A DNA stretch of 8,489 bases from Pseudomonadota bacterium (GCA_023427355.1 JAEZBK010000102.1:1-8489); one strand, 5' to 3'. Shown: positions 1 through 6,660, counted from the stretch's first letter. Notes: generated by a model not told the origin, from the sequence alone. Translations and numbers: made by a program.

Positions 1-269
1 GTCCCCACCAGGATCAGCGCCCAGAAGATCAGCGACAGCGATCCCATCACGGCGGTGGTGTGCGCGATGCCGCCGCCCTCGGTCGAAAGCACGGTGGCGC
101 GCAGCGCATAAAGCGGGCTGGTGCCGATATCGCCGAACACCACGCCCAGCGCCCCCAGCATCAGCAGCGGCGTCGAACGGCTGGGGCCATGGGGCGTGCG
201 CGCGCCTTCCGGCGCGGCCTCGGGCAAGGACGACAGCGGCGCCGATTCATCGGGCGGTGCGGAATTCAC
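1..269 (-). CDS. kup: Kup-type potassium uptake transporter, N-terminal part (cut by window edge)
   Basis: This is the first ~89 residues of a KUP/HAK/KT family K+ transporter, an inner-membrane protein that takes up potassium, usually with protons. What shows it is the family signature of the first membrane helix, [20 protein letters not shown], at about residues 38-57, followed by the second helix [13 protein letters not shown] at the window edge. Residues 1-33 are a cytosolic Pro/Glu/Ser-rich tail. No ATG is available: an in-frame TAA lies at 345-347, and between it and the signature the candidate starts are GTG 269 and GTG 326. I chose GTG 269 (MNSAPPDES...), with a weak GAAAAG element upstream; GTG 326 is possible. 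The rest of the gene, about 540 codons in typical members, lies left of position 1. The CHAP lipoprotein gene is 168 bp upstream on the same strand. Family identity is secure; the start is not. Confidence 0.9.
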   Translation of the reverse strand, partial: MNSAPPDESAPLSSLPEAAPEGARTPHGPSRSTPLLMLGALGVVFGDIGTSPLYALRATVLSTEGGGIAHTTAVMGSLSLIFWALILVG

Positions 270-355
270 GAGGGGAAAACGCTTTTCATGGAGACGATGA
301 ACGCACCAGACGCAAGGCGGGCGCACCCGCGAAGGGGCGGGACATTAGTCCTTTG

Positions 356-385
356 CCTGCCAACCCCAAAGCGGGGCGCGGCAGG
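356..385 (-). promoter_or_regulatory. Two-part hairpin in the gap between the CHAP gene and kup
   Basis: Outer arms CCTGCC (356-361) and GGCAGG (380-385) enclose inner arms CCCC (364-367) and GGGG (373-376) around a 5-nt AAAGC loop, with small unpaired bulges. In the minus-strand transcript it lies 53 nt beyond the CHAP stop and 87 nt before the kup GTG. There is no U-run after it, so it is not a textbook intrinsic terminator. It could be a Rho-independent-like stop for the CHAP gene, a processing site, or part of a kup leader. The pairing is seen; the role is unknown. Confidence 0.35.
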
Positions 386-437
386 ATGGCGCAGTTCGTG
401 GCATAACCCCATGAATAGGCAGGGCTATCTCCAAAAT

Positions 438-1238
438 TTACGGAATTGCCAGGTCTTCCGCCGTCAGGGCATAGGGGGAACCGGGCGGCGGTGCCCGTTC
501 GGCTTCGACCGCACTGACATTCGTCAGGGCTGCGCGCGGTGCCGTTGCAGCCGGGCGTGCCACCTGGCTTGCCGCCGCCAGCAGCGGCTGCTTGCGCTGC
601 GCCAGCAGCAGATCCTCGTCGGGCACCGCATCGTCTTCTTCGATCGGCGGGGTGGGCGCTATCGCGCGTGCGGGGGGCGGCGTTGCGGGCTTGCCGCTGC
701 CGGACCCGATAAAGCCCTTCACCGGATAGGTGGTGCCGCCCCAGGCGCCGGTCTTGATGTTGAAGACACGCACCTGGCTCCAGTCATTGGCCGGGCTCAC
801 ATCCATCACCGGATTGTTGAGGTAGATCGAACCGTCATTGGTCCAGTTGGCATGGTCGATGCGGATCTCGCGCGCGCCCACGATGCGGCGCACCACCGCC
901 ACATGGCCGTGATTGGGCCCGGCATAATTGTGCAGCACCATCACCGCGCCGCTGGCGGGCTGTCCGCCGCGCTCATACTTGCCCGCCGCCTGGTCCCACC
1001 AGGTCCAGGCATCGCCCCAGATCTTGATCGCCGAATTGTCGCGCGCATACGGCACGCATTGCAGCGCCGTCTGTCCGGCGTAACTGTCCACGCGGGCGGT
1101 GCCCGGCATCGGCGCCAGCGCGCCCACCTGCACCTGTGCGCCGTCATCGTAACGGTCCTGGTAACCACCGCCACCGGCGCAGCCCATCAGGCCAAGCGCC
1201 AGCGCCGCCACCACCACGATATCCTTCAGAACACCCAT
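438..1238 (-). CDS. CHAP-domain lipoprotein (putative peptidoglycan amidase/peptidase)
   Basis: A 266-residue exported protein. A charged start and hydrophobic stretch (residues 7-19) end in a lipobox, GLMGC, with lipidated Cys20; there is no Asp at the next position, so outer-membrane sorting is expected. Residues ~55-165 form a CHAP (NlpC/P60-like) domain with nucleophile Cys61 in QCVPYAR, the tryptophan-rich helix WGDAWTWWDQA (74-84), catalytic His112 in GHVAVV and the polar third position in DHANW (128-132). CHAP enzymes cut peptidoglycan amide bonds, either cross-bridges or the muramic acid-stem bond, so the protein probably trims cell wall from the periplasmic face. The C-terminal ~90 residues (178-266) are Pro/Ala-rich and low in complexity, as in a disordered linker. 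The ATG is followed at once by the signal peptide. The upstream gap holds an AT-rich palindrome. The exact bond cut cannot be told from sequence. Confidence 0.87.
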   Translation of the reverse strand: MGVLKDIVVVAALALGLMGCAGGGGYQDRYDDGAQVQVGALAPMPGTARVDSYAGQTALQCVPYARDNSAIKIWGDAWTWWDQAAGKYERGGQPASGAVMVLHNYAGPNHGHVAVVRRIVGAREIRIDHANWTNDGSIYLNNPVMDVSPANDWSQVRVFNIKTGAWGGTTYPVKGFIGSGSGKPATPPPARAIAPTPPIEEDDAVPDEDLLLAQRKQPLLAAASQVARPAATAPRAALTNVSAVEAERAPPPGSPYALTAEDLAIP

Positions 1239-1328
1239 CTGTCCGACGCCCGCAAATCCACTTCCCGGAATGGACGCTACGCAACAGACTTCAAAAGCCG
1301 GGTTAGGCCGATCGTTCGGATTTTATCT

Positions 1329-1342
1329 ATTCAAATTTGAAT
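1329..1342. promoter_or_regulatory. 14-bp perfect AT-rich palindrome upstream of the CHAP gene
   Basis: ATTCAAATTTGAAT reads the same on both strands and sits in the most AT-rich patch of this gap (about 1318-1347), 90 bp ahead of the CHAP lipoprotein ATG. On the minus strand it is followed directly by AGATAAAAT, which could serve as a poor -10 element, but I find no convincing -35. Its position and symmetry fit an operator for a dimeric regulator; no known regulator's consensus is recognised. Confidence 0.35.
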
Positions 1343-1349
1343 CACTTTG

Positions 1350-1372
1350 CGCGCGATCAAGGTTGATGCGCG
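1350..1372 (-). terminator. Bulged GC-rich inverted repeat after the glycosyltransferase gene
   Basis: CGCGC and ATCAA on the left pair with TTGAT and GCGCG on the right around a 2-nt GG centre, with one unpaired G at 1355. It begins 26 nt beyond the glycosyltransferase stop codon on the minus strand. No U-run follows, so termination would have to be weak or Rho-assisted. It could equally be an operator half of the nearby palindrome at 1329-1342. Confidence 0.3.
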
Positions 1373-1397
1373 TTAAGCATGACGGGTGTGGGAACGC

Positions 1398-2837
1398 CTA
1401 TTCGGCGGGCGTGATCCGGCGGCGCGCATGCCGCGGCAGCGCGTTGGTCGCGCCCATCGTGCCGATGGATACCAGGCCCGACACGGCGAAGACGAAGAAC
1501 AGCGCGGCCCAGTTGCTTTCCGAAACGGCCAGCACCGCCACGAAGCCGCCCACCGCCAGCTCAGGCACGCCGCGCCAGCCGCCCTTGGTCACTTCGCCCG
1601 CGCGGATGGTGCGGATGAAATCCATGCGGGTCGAGAAGAAGGCCTCCAGCGTCGCGCGCGTGTTGGCCAGGATCAGGCCGGACGGGAACACCACCGCCAG
1701 CACCAGGGTGCGAAACAGCTTCTGCGCACCGGCGCGGCCCAGCATGCGCTGGCCCAGCCACAGATAGCCGATGGAACAGGAAAGGCCCACGAAGGTGACG
1801 ATCAGGCCCAGTATGGCCACGGCGGGATAGGGGCGGATGCCCACCGACATCATCACGAGCGAGATCGTCGCGCTGGTGAAGGCCAGCGTATAGAAGGCGA
1901 ACTGGCACATCTGCGCCGTCATCGCCATCTTGATGCCGACCGGCAGGCGGCTGGCCCAGATGGTGGGCACCAGCTTGCGGGCGCATTGCGCATGACCCTT
2001 GGTCCAGCGGGCCTGCTGCGCGCGCCATGCGGCGGCGGTGGGCGGCAATTCGCCGGGCACTTCGATGTCCGGCATCATCACCATGCGCCAGCCCTGCAGC
2101 GCGCAGCGCATCGACAGATCCAGGTCTTCGGTCAGCGTGTCGCCGGTCCAGCCGCCCGCCTGCTCGATCGCCAGCCGGTTCCACACCCCCGCGGTGCCGT
2201 TGAACGACATGGGCAGCCCGGCGCGGAAGCGCGCTTCCTGTTCCACCGCGAAATGCGAATCCAGCAGCACGCCCTGCACCCGCGTCAGCCAGTTGGCCTC
2301 GCGATTGTTGTGGCCCCAGCGCGCCTGCACGAAGCACAGCCCGCTGTCGGCCAGCAGCGCCGGCACGGTGCGGCGCAGGAAATCGGGGGCGGGGACGAAG
2401 TCGGCGTCGAAGATCGCCACGAAGGGCGCGTCGCAATGGGCAAGCCCGAAGGCCAGGTTGCCGGCCTTGAAACCCTTGCGGTCGCCACGGCGCAGCAGTT
2501 GCAGGTTCACGCCCGCCGGCACGATGCCCGGCAGGCTCGCCGCCAGGATGGCGTGGTTTTCCTCGGTGCCGTCATCCAGAAGCTGGATGGTCAGCCGGTC
2601 GCGCGGCCAGTCCAGCGCGCAGGCGGCGGCGGCGACGCGCAGCGCCAGGTCGCCTTCATTGCAAACCGGCAACTGGACCAGCACATGCGGCAGGTCCACC
2701 GTGTCCAGGTCGGCCATCGCCACGGCAGGCGCGGCTTTGCGCAGGCGAACCCAGGCCAGCATGATGAGCTGGACGGACAGGAAACTGACGGCAATGAGAA
2801 TGATCGCCAGGGCGAAGGACAGGGTATAGCCGAGCAT
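1398..2837 (-). CDS. Family 2 glycosyltransferase, CslA/cellulose-synthase-like membrane enzyme
   Basis: A 479-residue inner-membrane glycosyltransferase. An N-terminal helix (3-28) leads to a cytosolic GT-A domain: VLVQLPVCNE (52-61) and LLDDGT (86-91) for nucleotide-sugar binding, the DxD motif in IFDADF (142-147), the TEDLD acceptor/catalytic-base motif (236-240) and the QQARW motif (274-278) that marks processive synthases. At least four hydrophobic segments follow (about 306-332, 336-362, 376-392, 427-460), as expected for enzymes that extrude a polymer. The layout resembles CslA-type mannan or glucan synthases; donor and product cannot be read from sequence. I start at ATG 2837, where the first membrane helix begins, with an AGGGGG stretch 12 nt upstream; a TTG at 2882 would add 15 residues with a poorer ribosome site. 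No PilZ domain, partner subunit or cellulase lies beside it, so it is not an obvious bcs operon member. Confidence 0.88.
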   Translation of the reverse strand: MLGYTLSFALAIILIAVSFLSVQLIMLAWVRLRKAAPAVAMADLDTVDLPHVLVQLPVCNEGDLALRVAAAACALDWPRDRLTIQLLDDGTEENHAILAASLPGIVPAGVNLQLLRRGDRKGFKAGNLAFGLAHCDAPFVAIFDADFVPAPDFLRRTVPALLADSGLCFVQARWGHNNREANWLTRVQGVLLDSHFAVEQEARFRAGLPMSFNGTAGVWNRLAIEQAGGWTGDTLTEDLDLSMRCALQGWRMVMMPDIEVPGELPPTAAAWRAQQARWTKGHAQCARKLVPTIWASRLPVGIKMAMTAQMCQFAFYTLAFTSATISLVMMSVGIRPYPAVAILGLIVTFVGLSCSIGYLWLGQRMLGRAGAQKLFRTLVLAVVFPSGLILANTRATLEAFFSTRMDFIRTIRAGEVTKGGWRGVPELAVGGFVAVLAVSESNWAALFFVFAVSGLVSIGTMGATNALPRHARRRITPAE

Positions 2838-3112
2838 TGCGATCGAAAGGCCCCCTGCGGTCCCCAAGCAACTAGCCTGCAATCCGGTCTAAAGCCTTGG
2901 GCCAAGGCCGGTATTTTGGCGGCCCGCCATCGGACCCAAGCCCGCTTGCGCGAGCCCGCCGAACTTGCTGCGGCGCGGGAAAATTCGCAAGGGGGCAGAT
3001 GCCGCGCTGGTAAGCCCGCCACCCCGAACATATATTGAACAGACCGGGGAAAGCGGGTCTTTTGGGCCGCTATTTCGTTACTGTCAGGCGGGGCGACGGA
3101 AGGAACTTTGTC
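2838..3112. promoter_or_regulatory. Divergent intergenic region between glycosyltransferase and lipoprotein genes
   Basis: This 275-bp gap must hold the promoters of both flanking genes, which point away from each other. Visible elements are a palindrome with 7-bp arms, GCCTTGG / CCAAGGC, at 2894-2908, and a TATATT at 3031-3036 that could be the -10 of the rightward promoter, though its -35 is unconvincing. AGACC (3041-3045) can also pair with GGTCT (3056-3060) just before TTTT, which might make a weak leader hairpin. The ribosome site of the lipoprotein gene lies at its right end. I see no coding sequence here. Confidence 0.4.
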
Positions 3113-3655
3113 ATGACACGGCTAACGTTCAAAAAAACCACCCTGGCGCTGGGTCTGGCCGCCATTCTGGCGGGTTGCGCCACCCAGGCCGCCTATGAGC
3201 CCCGCCGTCCGGGCCAGGTCACCGGCTATACCGACCGGGAACTGTCCCCCGGCCGCTGGCGGGTGACCTTCACCGGCAATGCCGTCACCCCGCGCGAGAC
3301 GGTGGAGGACTATCTGCTGCTGCGCGCCGCCGAGGTGACGCTGGCCAATGGCGGCACCCACTTTATCTTCGACAGCCGCGATACCGCCGCCCAGACCCGC
3401 GTCTATGCCGATCCCCTGGGACCGGGCGGTTATGGCTATGGCGGCTTCGGCGGTGGATTCTGGGGCGGCTATTGGGGCTTTCGCCCGCGCTGGGGTTATG
3501 ACCCCTTCGGCCCGCCGCTGATGATCTCCACCACCACCCGCTACCAGGCCTTCGCCGAAATCGTGGTCCTGCCGCCGGGCGGCGAAAAGTCCGAGAACCG
3601 CGCCGTGGATGCGCGCGCCGTGCTTGCCAATCTCAGGCCGCCGCCGCCCGCCTGA
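3113..3655 (+). CDS. CC0125/CC1285-family lipoprotein
   Basis: A 180-residue exported lipoprotein. A basic start (MTRLTFKK) and hydrophobic core end in the lipobox LAAILAGC with Cys22; Ala follows, so outer-membrane sorting is likely. The core GYTDRELSPGRWRVTFTGN (38-56) followed by TPRETVEDYLLLRAAEVTLANGG (59-81) is the hallmark of the CC0125/CC1285 lipoprotein family, named from Caulobacter and found widely in Proteobacteria; its function is unknown. A Gly/Tyr/Trp-rich stretch (104-128) and a strand-forming tail (AFAEIVVLP, 146-154) follow. I chose ATG 3113 because AAGGA sits 8 nt upstream and the signal peptide starts at once; a TTG at 3035 would add 26 unlikely residues. The last 23 bp overlap the 3' end of the tusA-like gene on the other strand. 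Confidence 0.85.
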   Translation: MTRLTFKKTTLALGLAAILAGCATQAAYEPRRPGQVTGYTDRELSPGRWRVTFTGNAVTPRETVEDYLLLRAAEVTLANGGTHFIFDSRDTAAQTRVYADPLGPGGYGYGGFGGGFWGGYWGFRPRWGYDPFGPPLMISTTTRYQAFAEIVVLPPGGEKSENRAVDARAVLANLRPPPPA

Positions 3656-3863
3656 TGCGAAAGACGTGATGGCCGCTGGCAGCGGTGATGTTTTCTATCG
3701 TGTGGCCTTCGCCATGGCACATGTGGGGAATGTCCACCACCGCCAGCGGATCATCCGCCAGCACGATCATCACAACGTCCGGTGCGGCCTTTGCCAGCGC
3801 TTTCTTCGCCAGCATGGCCGGTAACGGGCATTTCAGCGTGCGCAGGTCCAGGGGCTCGTCCAT
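3633..3863 (-). CDS. TusA-family sulfurtransferase
   Basis: A 76-residue soluble protein of the TusA/YeeD/SirA fold. The LDLRTLKCPLP segment (5-15) contains the CPxP motif with sulfur-carrying Cys12, followed by the helix MLAKKALA; the second half (VLADDPLAVVDIPHMCHGEGH, 34-54, and the FRIRR end) matches the family's second strand pair. Such proteins carry a persulfide to partners in tRNA thiolation, molybdenum-cofactor work or sulfur oxidation; which applies is unclear, since none of those genes is nearby. I start at ATG 3863, which gives the usual family length; a GTG at 3938 would add 25 residues. The gene is divergent from the acyl-CoA synthetase gene (95-bp gap) and runs 23 bp into the end of the convergent lipoprotein gene. 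I withhold the symbol tusA because paralogues with other roles look alike. Confidence 0.86.
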   Translation of the reverse strand: MDEPLDLRTLKCPLPAMLAKKALAKAAPDVVMIVLADDPLAVVDIPHMCHGEGHTIENITAASGHHVFRIRRAAAA

Positions 3864-3958
3864 GGGCGCATCTTGCGTCAGGGCGCGGCGCGGCTCAATC
3901 TTGCCGTCAGGGAAGGACGCGCGGAGAGAGAACACCACCCTCCACGCCTGGGACAGTG
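3864..3958. promoter_or_regulatory. Divergent promoter region, TusA-like gene / acyl-CoA synthetase gene
   Basis: These 95 bp separate two genes that start in opposite directions, so both promoters, or one with a leaderless or very short leader, must lie here or in the gene starts. The stretch is GC-rich and I see no clear -35/-10 pair and no strong inverted repeat. A purine-rich GGAGAGAGA at 3922-3930 is too far from the synthetase start to be its ribosome site. Confidence 0.3.
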
Positions 3959-5749
3959 ATGGGATTGGCCGCCGCCATCCGGCGCGAATACATTTACATC
4001 TCCAGCATCCTGCGCACGCTGTGGCTGCTCAGGCCCGTCAAGCCGCAGGCCACCCGCACCATCGCCGACATCGTGGCGGCGCAAGCCCGCAAGACACCCG
4101 ATGCCCCGGCCATCCTCCAGGGCGATGGCGTGATGACCTATGCCGCGCTGGATGCGCGCGCCAACGCCTATGCCCATTGGGCCATGGCGCAGGGCATCGC
4201 CCATGGCGATGCGGTGGTCCTTCTGATGGAAAACCGGCCCGATTTCATCGCCGCCTGGCTCGGCCTGTTCAAGGTCGGCGCCTCCGTGGCGCTGATCAAC
4301 ACCAACCTGATGGGCCGCGCGCTGGCCCATTCCATCGAAATCGCCAAATCCCGGCACGCCATTATCGGCGATGAAATGCGCGGGGCCTTTGAAAGCGCGC
4401 TGCCCTATCTCGAAGCCGCGCCGCGCGCCTGGTGGCAGGGCGAAACCGAACAGGAGCAGGGCGATCTCGACGCCGAACTGGCCGCGATGCCCACCACCGA
4501 TCCGGGCCAGAAGGCGCGCGGCAGGCTCATTCTCAAGGACCGCGCCTTCTTCATCTACACGTCGGGCACCACCGGCCTGCCCAAGGCGGCCAATTTCAGC
4601 CATATGCGCATGCTCTTCATGATGACGGGCTTTGTCGGGGCGCTGCGGCCCACCGCTTCCGACCGCATCTATGATCCCCTGCCGCTCTATCACTCCACCG
4701 GCGGGGTCTGTGCCGTGGGGCTGGCCTTCCTGTCGGGCGGGGCGCTGATCATCAAGCGCAAATTCTCGGTGCACGAATTCTGGAGCGACATCCACAAACA
4801 TGGCGCCACCATGTTCCAGTATGTGGGCGAACTGTGCCGCTACCTGCTCAACGCCCCGCCCACGCCGCTGGACCAGGGGCACAAGGTCCGCGCCATCACC
4901 GGCAATGGCCTGTCCGCCGCCATCTGGGGCGAGTTCCAGCAGCGCTTCGGCATCGCGCGCATCGTGGAGTTCTATGGCGCCACCGAAAGCAACGTCTCGA
5001 TGCTGAACTATGACGGCACGCTGGGGGCGGTGGGCCGGGTGCCGGAATATTCCGAAAAACTGCTGCCCGCGCGTGTCATCCGGCTGGATATCGAAACCGA
5101 ACAGCCCGTCCGCGGGCCTGACGGTTTCTGCATCGAATGCGGGCCAAAGGAAGTGGGCGAAACCATTGGCGGCATGTCGCGCCGCGCCGGCCGCGAGTTC
5201 GAAGGCTATACCAACCGCGCCGACAGCGAAAAGAAGATGCTGCGCGACGTTTTCCAGAAAGGCGATGTCTGGTTCCGCACCGGCGACCTGATGCGCCGCG
5301 ACGAACATGGCTATTTCTATTTCGTGGACCGGCTGGGCGACACCTTCCGCTGGAAGGGCGAAAATGTCGCCACCAGCGAGGTGGCGGCGGTTCTGGGCCG
5401 CCAGCGCGGCATCCGCGAATCCAACGTCTATGGCGTCGCCATCCCCGGCGCCGATGGCCGCGCCGGCATGGCCTCGCTGGTGGTGGACGGCGATTTCGAC
5501 ATCACGGCGCTGGCAGATAGCCTCAAGATGCGCCTGCCGCCCTATGCGCGGCCGCTGTTCCTGCGCCTGTCGCCCAGCATCGCGGTCACCGGCACCTTCA
5601 AGCAGCGCAAGCTCGACCTGGTCCGCGAAGGCTTCGATCCCGATGCGATTGCCGATCCGGTCTTCTGGCTCGATCCCGCCACGGGCGCGTATGAACGCCT
5701 GACGCCGCCGCGCCATGCCGACATCGTTGAAGGACGAGTGAAGCTGTAA
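3959..5749 (+). CDS. Long-chain acyl-CoA synthetase, FATP/FadD6 type
   Basis: A 596-residue adenylate-forming enzyme that activates fatty acids with ATP and CoA for degradation or lipid building. Motifs run in order: ATP P-loop YTSGTTGLPKA (200-210), LPLYHSTGG (241-249), adenine-binding FYGATES (338-344), RTGDL with ribose-binding Asp443 (440-444), the hinge region DRLGDTFRWKGENVATSE (457-474), and the catalytic lysine Lys548 in TGTFKQRKLDL (544-554). The hinge sequence, the short N-terminal helix with hydrophobic residues (about 11-25) and the length fit the FATP (SLC27-like)/FadD6 very-long-chain subgroup rather than E. coli FadD. It is probably membrane-associated. The start is uncertain by one codon: GTG 3956 and ATG 3959 are adjacent, with GGGAC just upstream; I use the ATG. 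Upstream in-frame codons are low in plausibility. The substrate chain length cannot be told. Confidence 0.9.
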   Translation: MGLAAAIRREYIYISSILRTLWLLRPVKPQATRTIADIVAAQARKTPDAPAILQGDGVMTYAALDARANAYAHWAMAQGIAHGDAVVLLMENRPDFIAAWLGLFKVGASVALINTNLMGRALAHSIEIAKSRHAIIGDEMRGAFESALPYLEAAPRAWWQGETEQEQGDLDAELAAMPTTDPGQKARGRLILKDRAFFIYTSGTTGLPKAANFSHMRMLFMMTGFVGALRPTASDRIYDPLPLYHSTGGVCAVGLAFLSGGALIIKRKFSVHEFWSDIHKHGATMFQYVGELCRYLLNAPPTPLDQGHKVRAITGNGLSAAIWGEFQQRFGIARIVEFYGATESNVSMLNYDGTLGAVGRVPEYSEKLLPARVIRLDIETEQPVRGPDGFCIECGPKEVGETIGGMSRRAGREFEGYTNRADSEKKMLRDVFQKGDVWFRTGDLMRRDEHGYFYFVDRLGDTFRWKGENVATSEVAAVLGRQRGIRESNVYGVAIPGADGRAGMASLVVDGDFDITALADSLKMRLPPYARPLFLRLSPSIAVTGTFKQRKLDLVREGFDPDAIADPVFWLDPATGAYERLTPPRHADIVEGRVKL

Positions 5750-5770
5750 GAAAATTGATTCAGCCGCTCT

Positions 5771-5787
5771 TCCCACGATATGTGGGA
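5771..5787 (+). terminator. Short hairpin after the acyl-CoA synthetase gene
   Basis: TCCCAC (5771-5776) and GTGGGA (5782-5787) form a 6-bp stem with a 5-nt loop, starting 22 nt beyond the synthetase stop. Only two Ts follow, so it would be a weak terminator, or a hairpin in the leader of the small membrane protein gene downstream. It also covers an ATG at 5780 that is in frame with that gene, an argument against that start. Confidence 0.3.
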
Positions 5788-5815
5788 TTGGCCGCGAGAA
5801 ACGGAATTTCCTCAA

Positions 5816-6043
5816 ATGGATCGCCACCTCGCCATCGCGCTGACGTCAGCAGCTTTGGCGTTCTTTTTTGGTCTTGGCCTACGCTGGCGTATTCGCGAAG
5901 GCTATACGGAATTTGAATTCCAGAGAATCACGAAACGAGACAATCCACGCACGTTCTGGACAATCATGGCCGTTCTTGCTGCCATTGATGTCGTGCTTGT
6001 TTGGATGGCGATTTATTACTTTGTCGCTTGGCTCAAAACCTGA
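5816..6043 (+). CDS. Small two-helix membrane protein, function unknown
   Basis: A predicted 75-residue inner-membrane protein. Helix one is LAIALTSAALAFFFGLGL (5-22), then a charged loop WRIREGYTEFEFQRITKRDNPRTFW (24-48), then helix two TIMAVLAAIDVVLVWMAIYYFVAWL (49-73). I know no function for it. The loop pattern, a Thr/Arg-rich motif followed by NPxxFW, resembles many small unannotated proteobacterial membrane proteins. I start at ATG 5816, with ACGGAA about 10 nt upstream; ATG 5780 (12 more residues, no ribosome site, inside a hairpin) is the alternative. By hand count GC over 5821-6040 is about 51 percent, clearly below the neighbouring synthetase gene, which suggests a different origin or weak codon selection. 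It follows the synthetase on the same strand after 66 bp and ends 2 bp from the stop of the convergent DUF3501 gene. Confidence 0.65.
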   Translation: MDRHLAIALTSAALAFFFGLGLRWRIREGYTEFEFQRITKRDNPRTFWTIMAVLAAIDVVLVWMAIYYFVAWLKT

Positions 6044-6045
6044 GT

Positions 6046-6645
6046 TCACATCTCCGCGTTGGAGAAATCCGCCGCCAGCGCCGCCTTGGTCTCGTCGCCC
6101 AGCACCGCCATATGGCCATAATTGCGATGGCTCAGCCCGATTACCACCTTGTCGGTCAAAAAGCGCGCGATCTGGTCCTGCGTCAGCCGGAACCGCAGCC
6201 AGTGCACCGATGACGTCTTGCCGTCGGCGGTGGTGCGGTCGTCATATTCGGTCGGCGTCGCCTTCACCATGTCGCCGCCGATCTCCATGAACACCGTCTC
6301 CTCGATCCCGCCCAGCGTCAGCAGCACCTTGTTGCGGCGATTGGCATCCTCGATCTCCAGCATCATGGTGGCGATCAGCTCGGACCCTTGCGGGATCAGC
6401 GGATTGTAGGCGGCCAGCTCGCCGGGCACCTGTTCGTCGCCGCCCTTCTCGATGCGCAGCATCTCCATCACCTGCAGCCACATGGTGGCGTAATTCTCGA
6501 AATAGAAGGTCGCGAACGGCCCCACCTCGACCCGGCGCAGCTTCTTCATCGGAATCAGGTTCTGCTTCAGCGTCTTGCGCTGCTGCTCATATTCCTTCAG
6601 CGGCAGCAGGTCGGCGGCGGTGATCGTGCGGGCGGATTGGGGCAT
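6046..6645 (-). CDS. DUF3501 family protein
   Basis: A 199-residue soluble protein, recognised as DUF3501 from its sequence and its partners. Landmarks: TAADLLPLKEYEQQRKTLKQ (9-28), the motif RRVEVGPFATFYFENYATMWLQVMEMLR (37-64), ELAAYNPLIPQGSELIATMMLEI (76-98), and SSVHWLRFRLT near 145-155. No cysteine is present, so it does not hold an Fe-S cluster itself; no signal peptide or membrane helix is seen. In many genomes such genes stand beside a GlpC-like Fe-S protein and a rubrerythrin, as here. Its biochemical role is unknown; an accessory or scaffold for the Fe-S/diiron pair is inference. ATG 6645 has AGGGA 8 nt upstream; a GTG at 6666 would add 7 residues and lies in the palindromic repeat. 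It is the last gene of the predicted operon. Confidence 0.87.
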   Translation of the reverse strand: MPQSARTITAADLLPLKEYEQQRKTLKQNLIPMKKLRRVEVGPFATFYFENYATMWLQVMEMLRIEKGGDEQVPGELAAYNPLIPQGSELIATMMLEIEDANRRNKVLLTLGGIEETVFMEIGGDMVKATPTEYDDRTTADGKTSSVHWLRFRLTQDQIARFLTDKVVIGLSHRNYGHMAVLGDETKAALAADFSNAEM

Positions 6646-6660
6646 GGCGGCGTTCCCTGG

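Noticed and set aside
60..1340. A 426-codon plus-strand open frame over the kup start and the CHAP gene
   Set aside because: It covers two supported minus-strand genes, is Arg/His-rich and lacks any recognisable domain.
1386..3038. A 550-codon plus-strand open frame opposite the glycosyltransferase gene
   Set aside because: It is antisense to a gene with clear GT2 motifs and reads as Arg/His/Gln-rich sequence without domains.
3041..3063. AGACC/GGTCT hairpin followed by TTTT as a terminator or attenuator ahead of the lipoprotein gene
   Set aside because: The stem is only 5 bp with a 10-nt loop, too weak to claim as a separate feature; mentioned only within the intergenic region.
3878..5827. 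A 649-codon open frame on the minus strand opposite the acyl-CoA synthetase
   Set aside because: It is a GC-bias shadow: the synthetase frame has every motif of its family, while this frame shows none and has a composition (His, Gln, Gly, Ala rich) typical of antisense translations.
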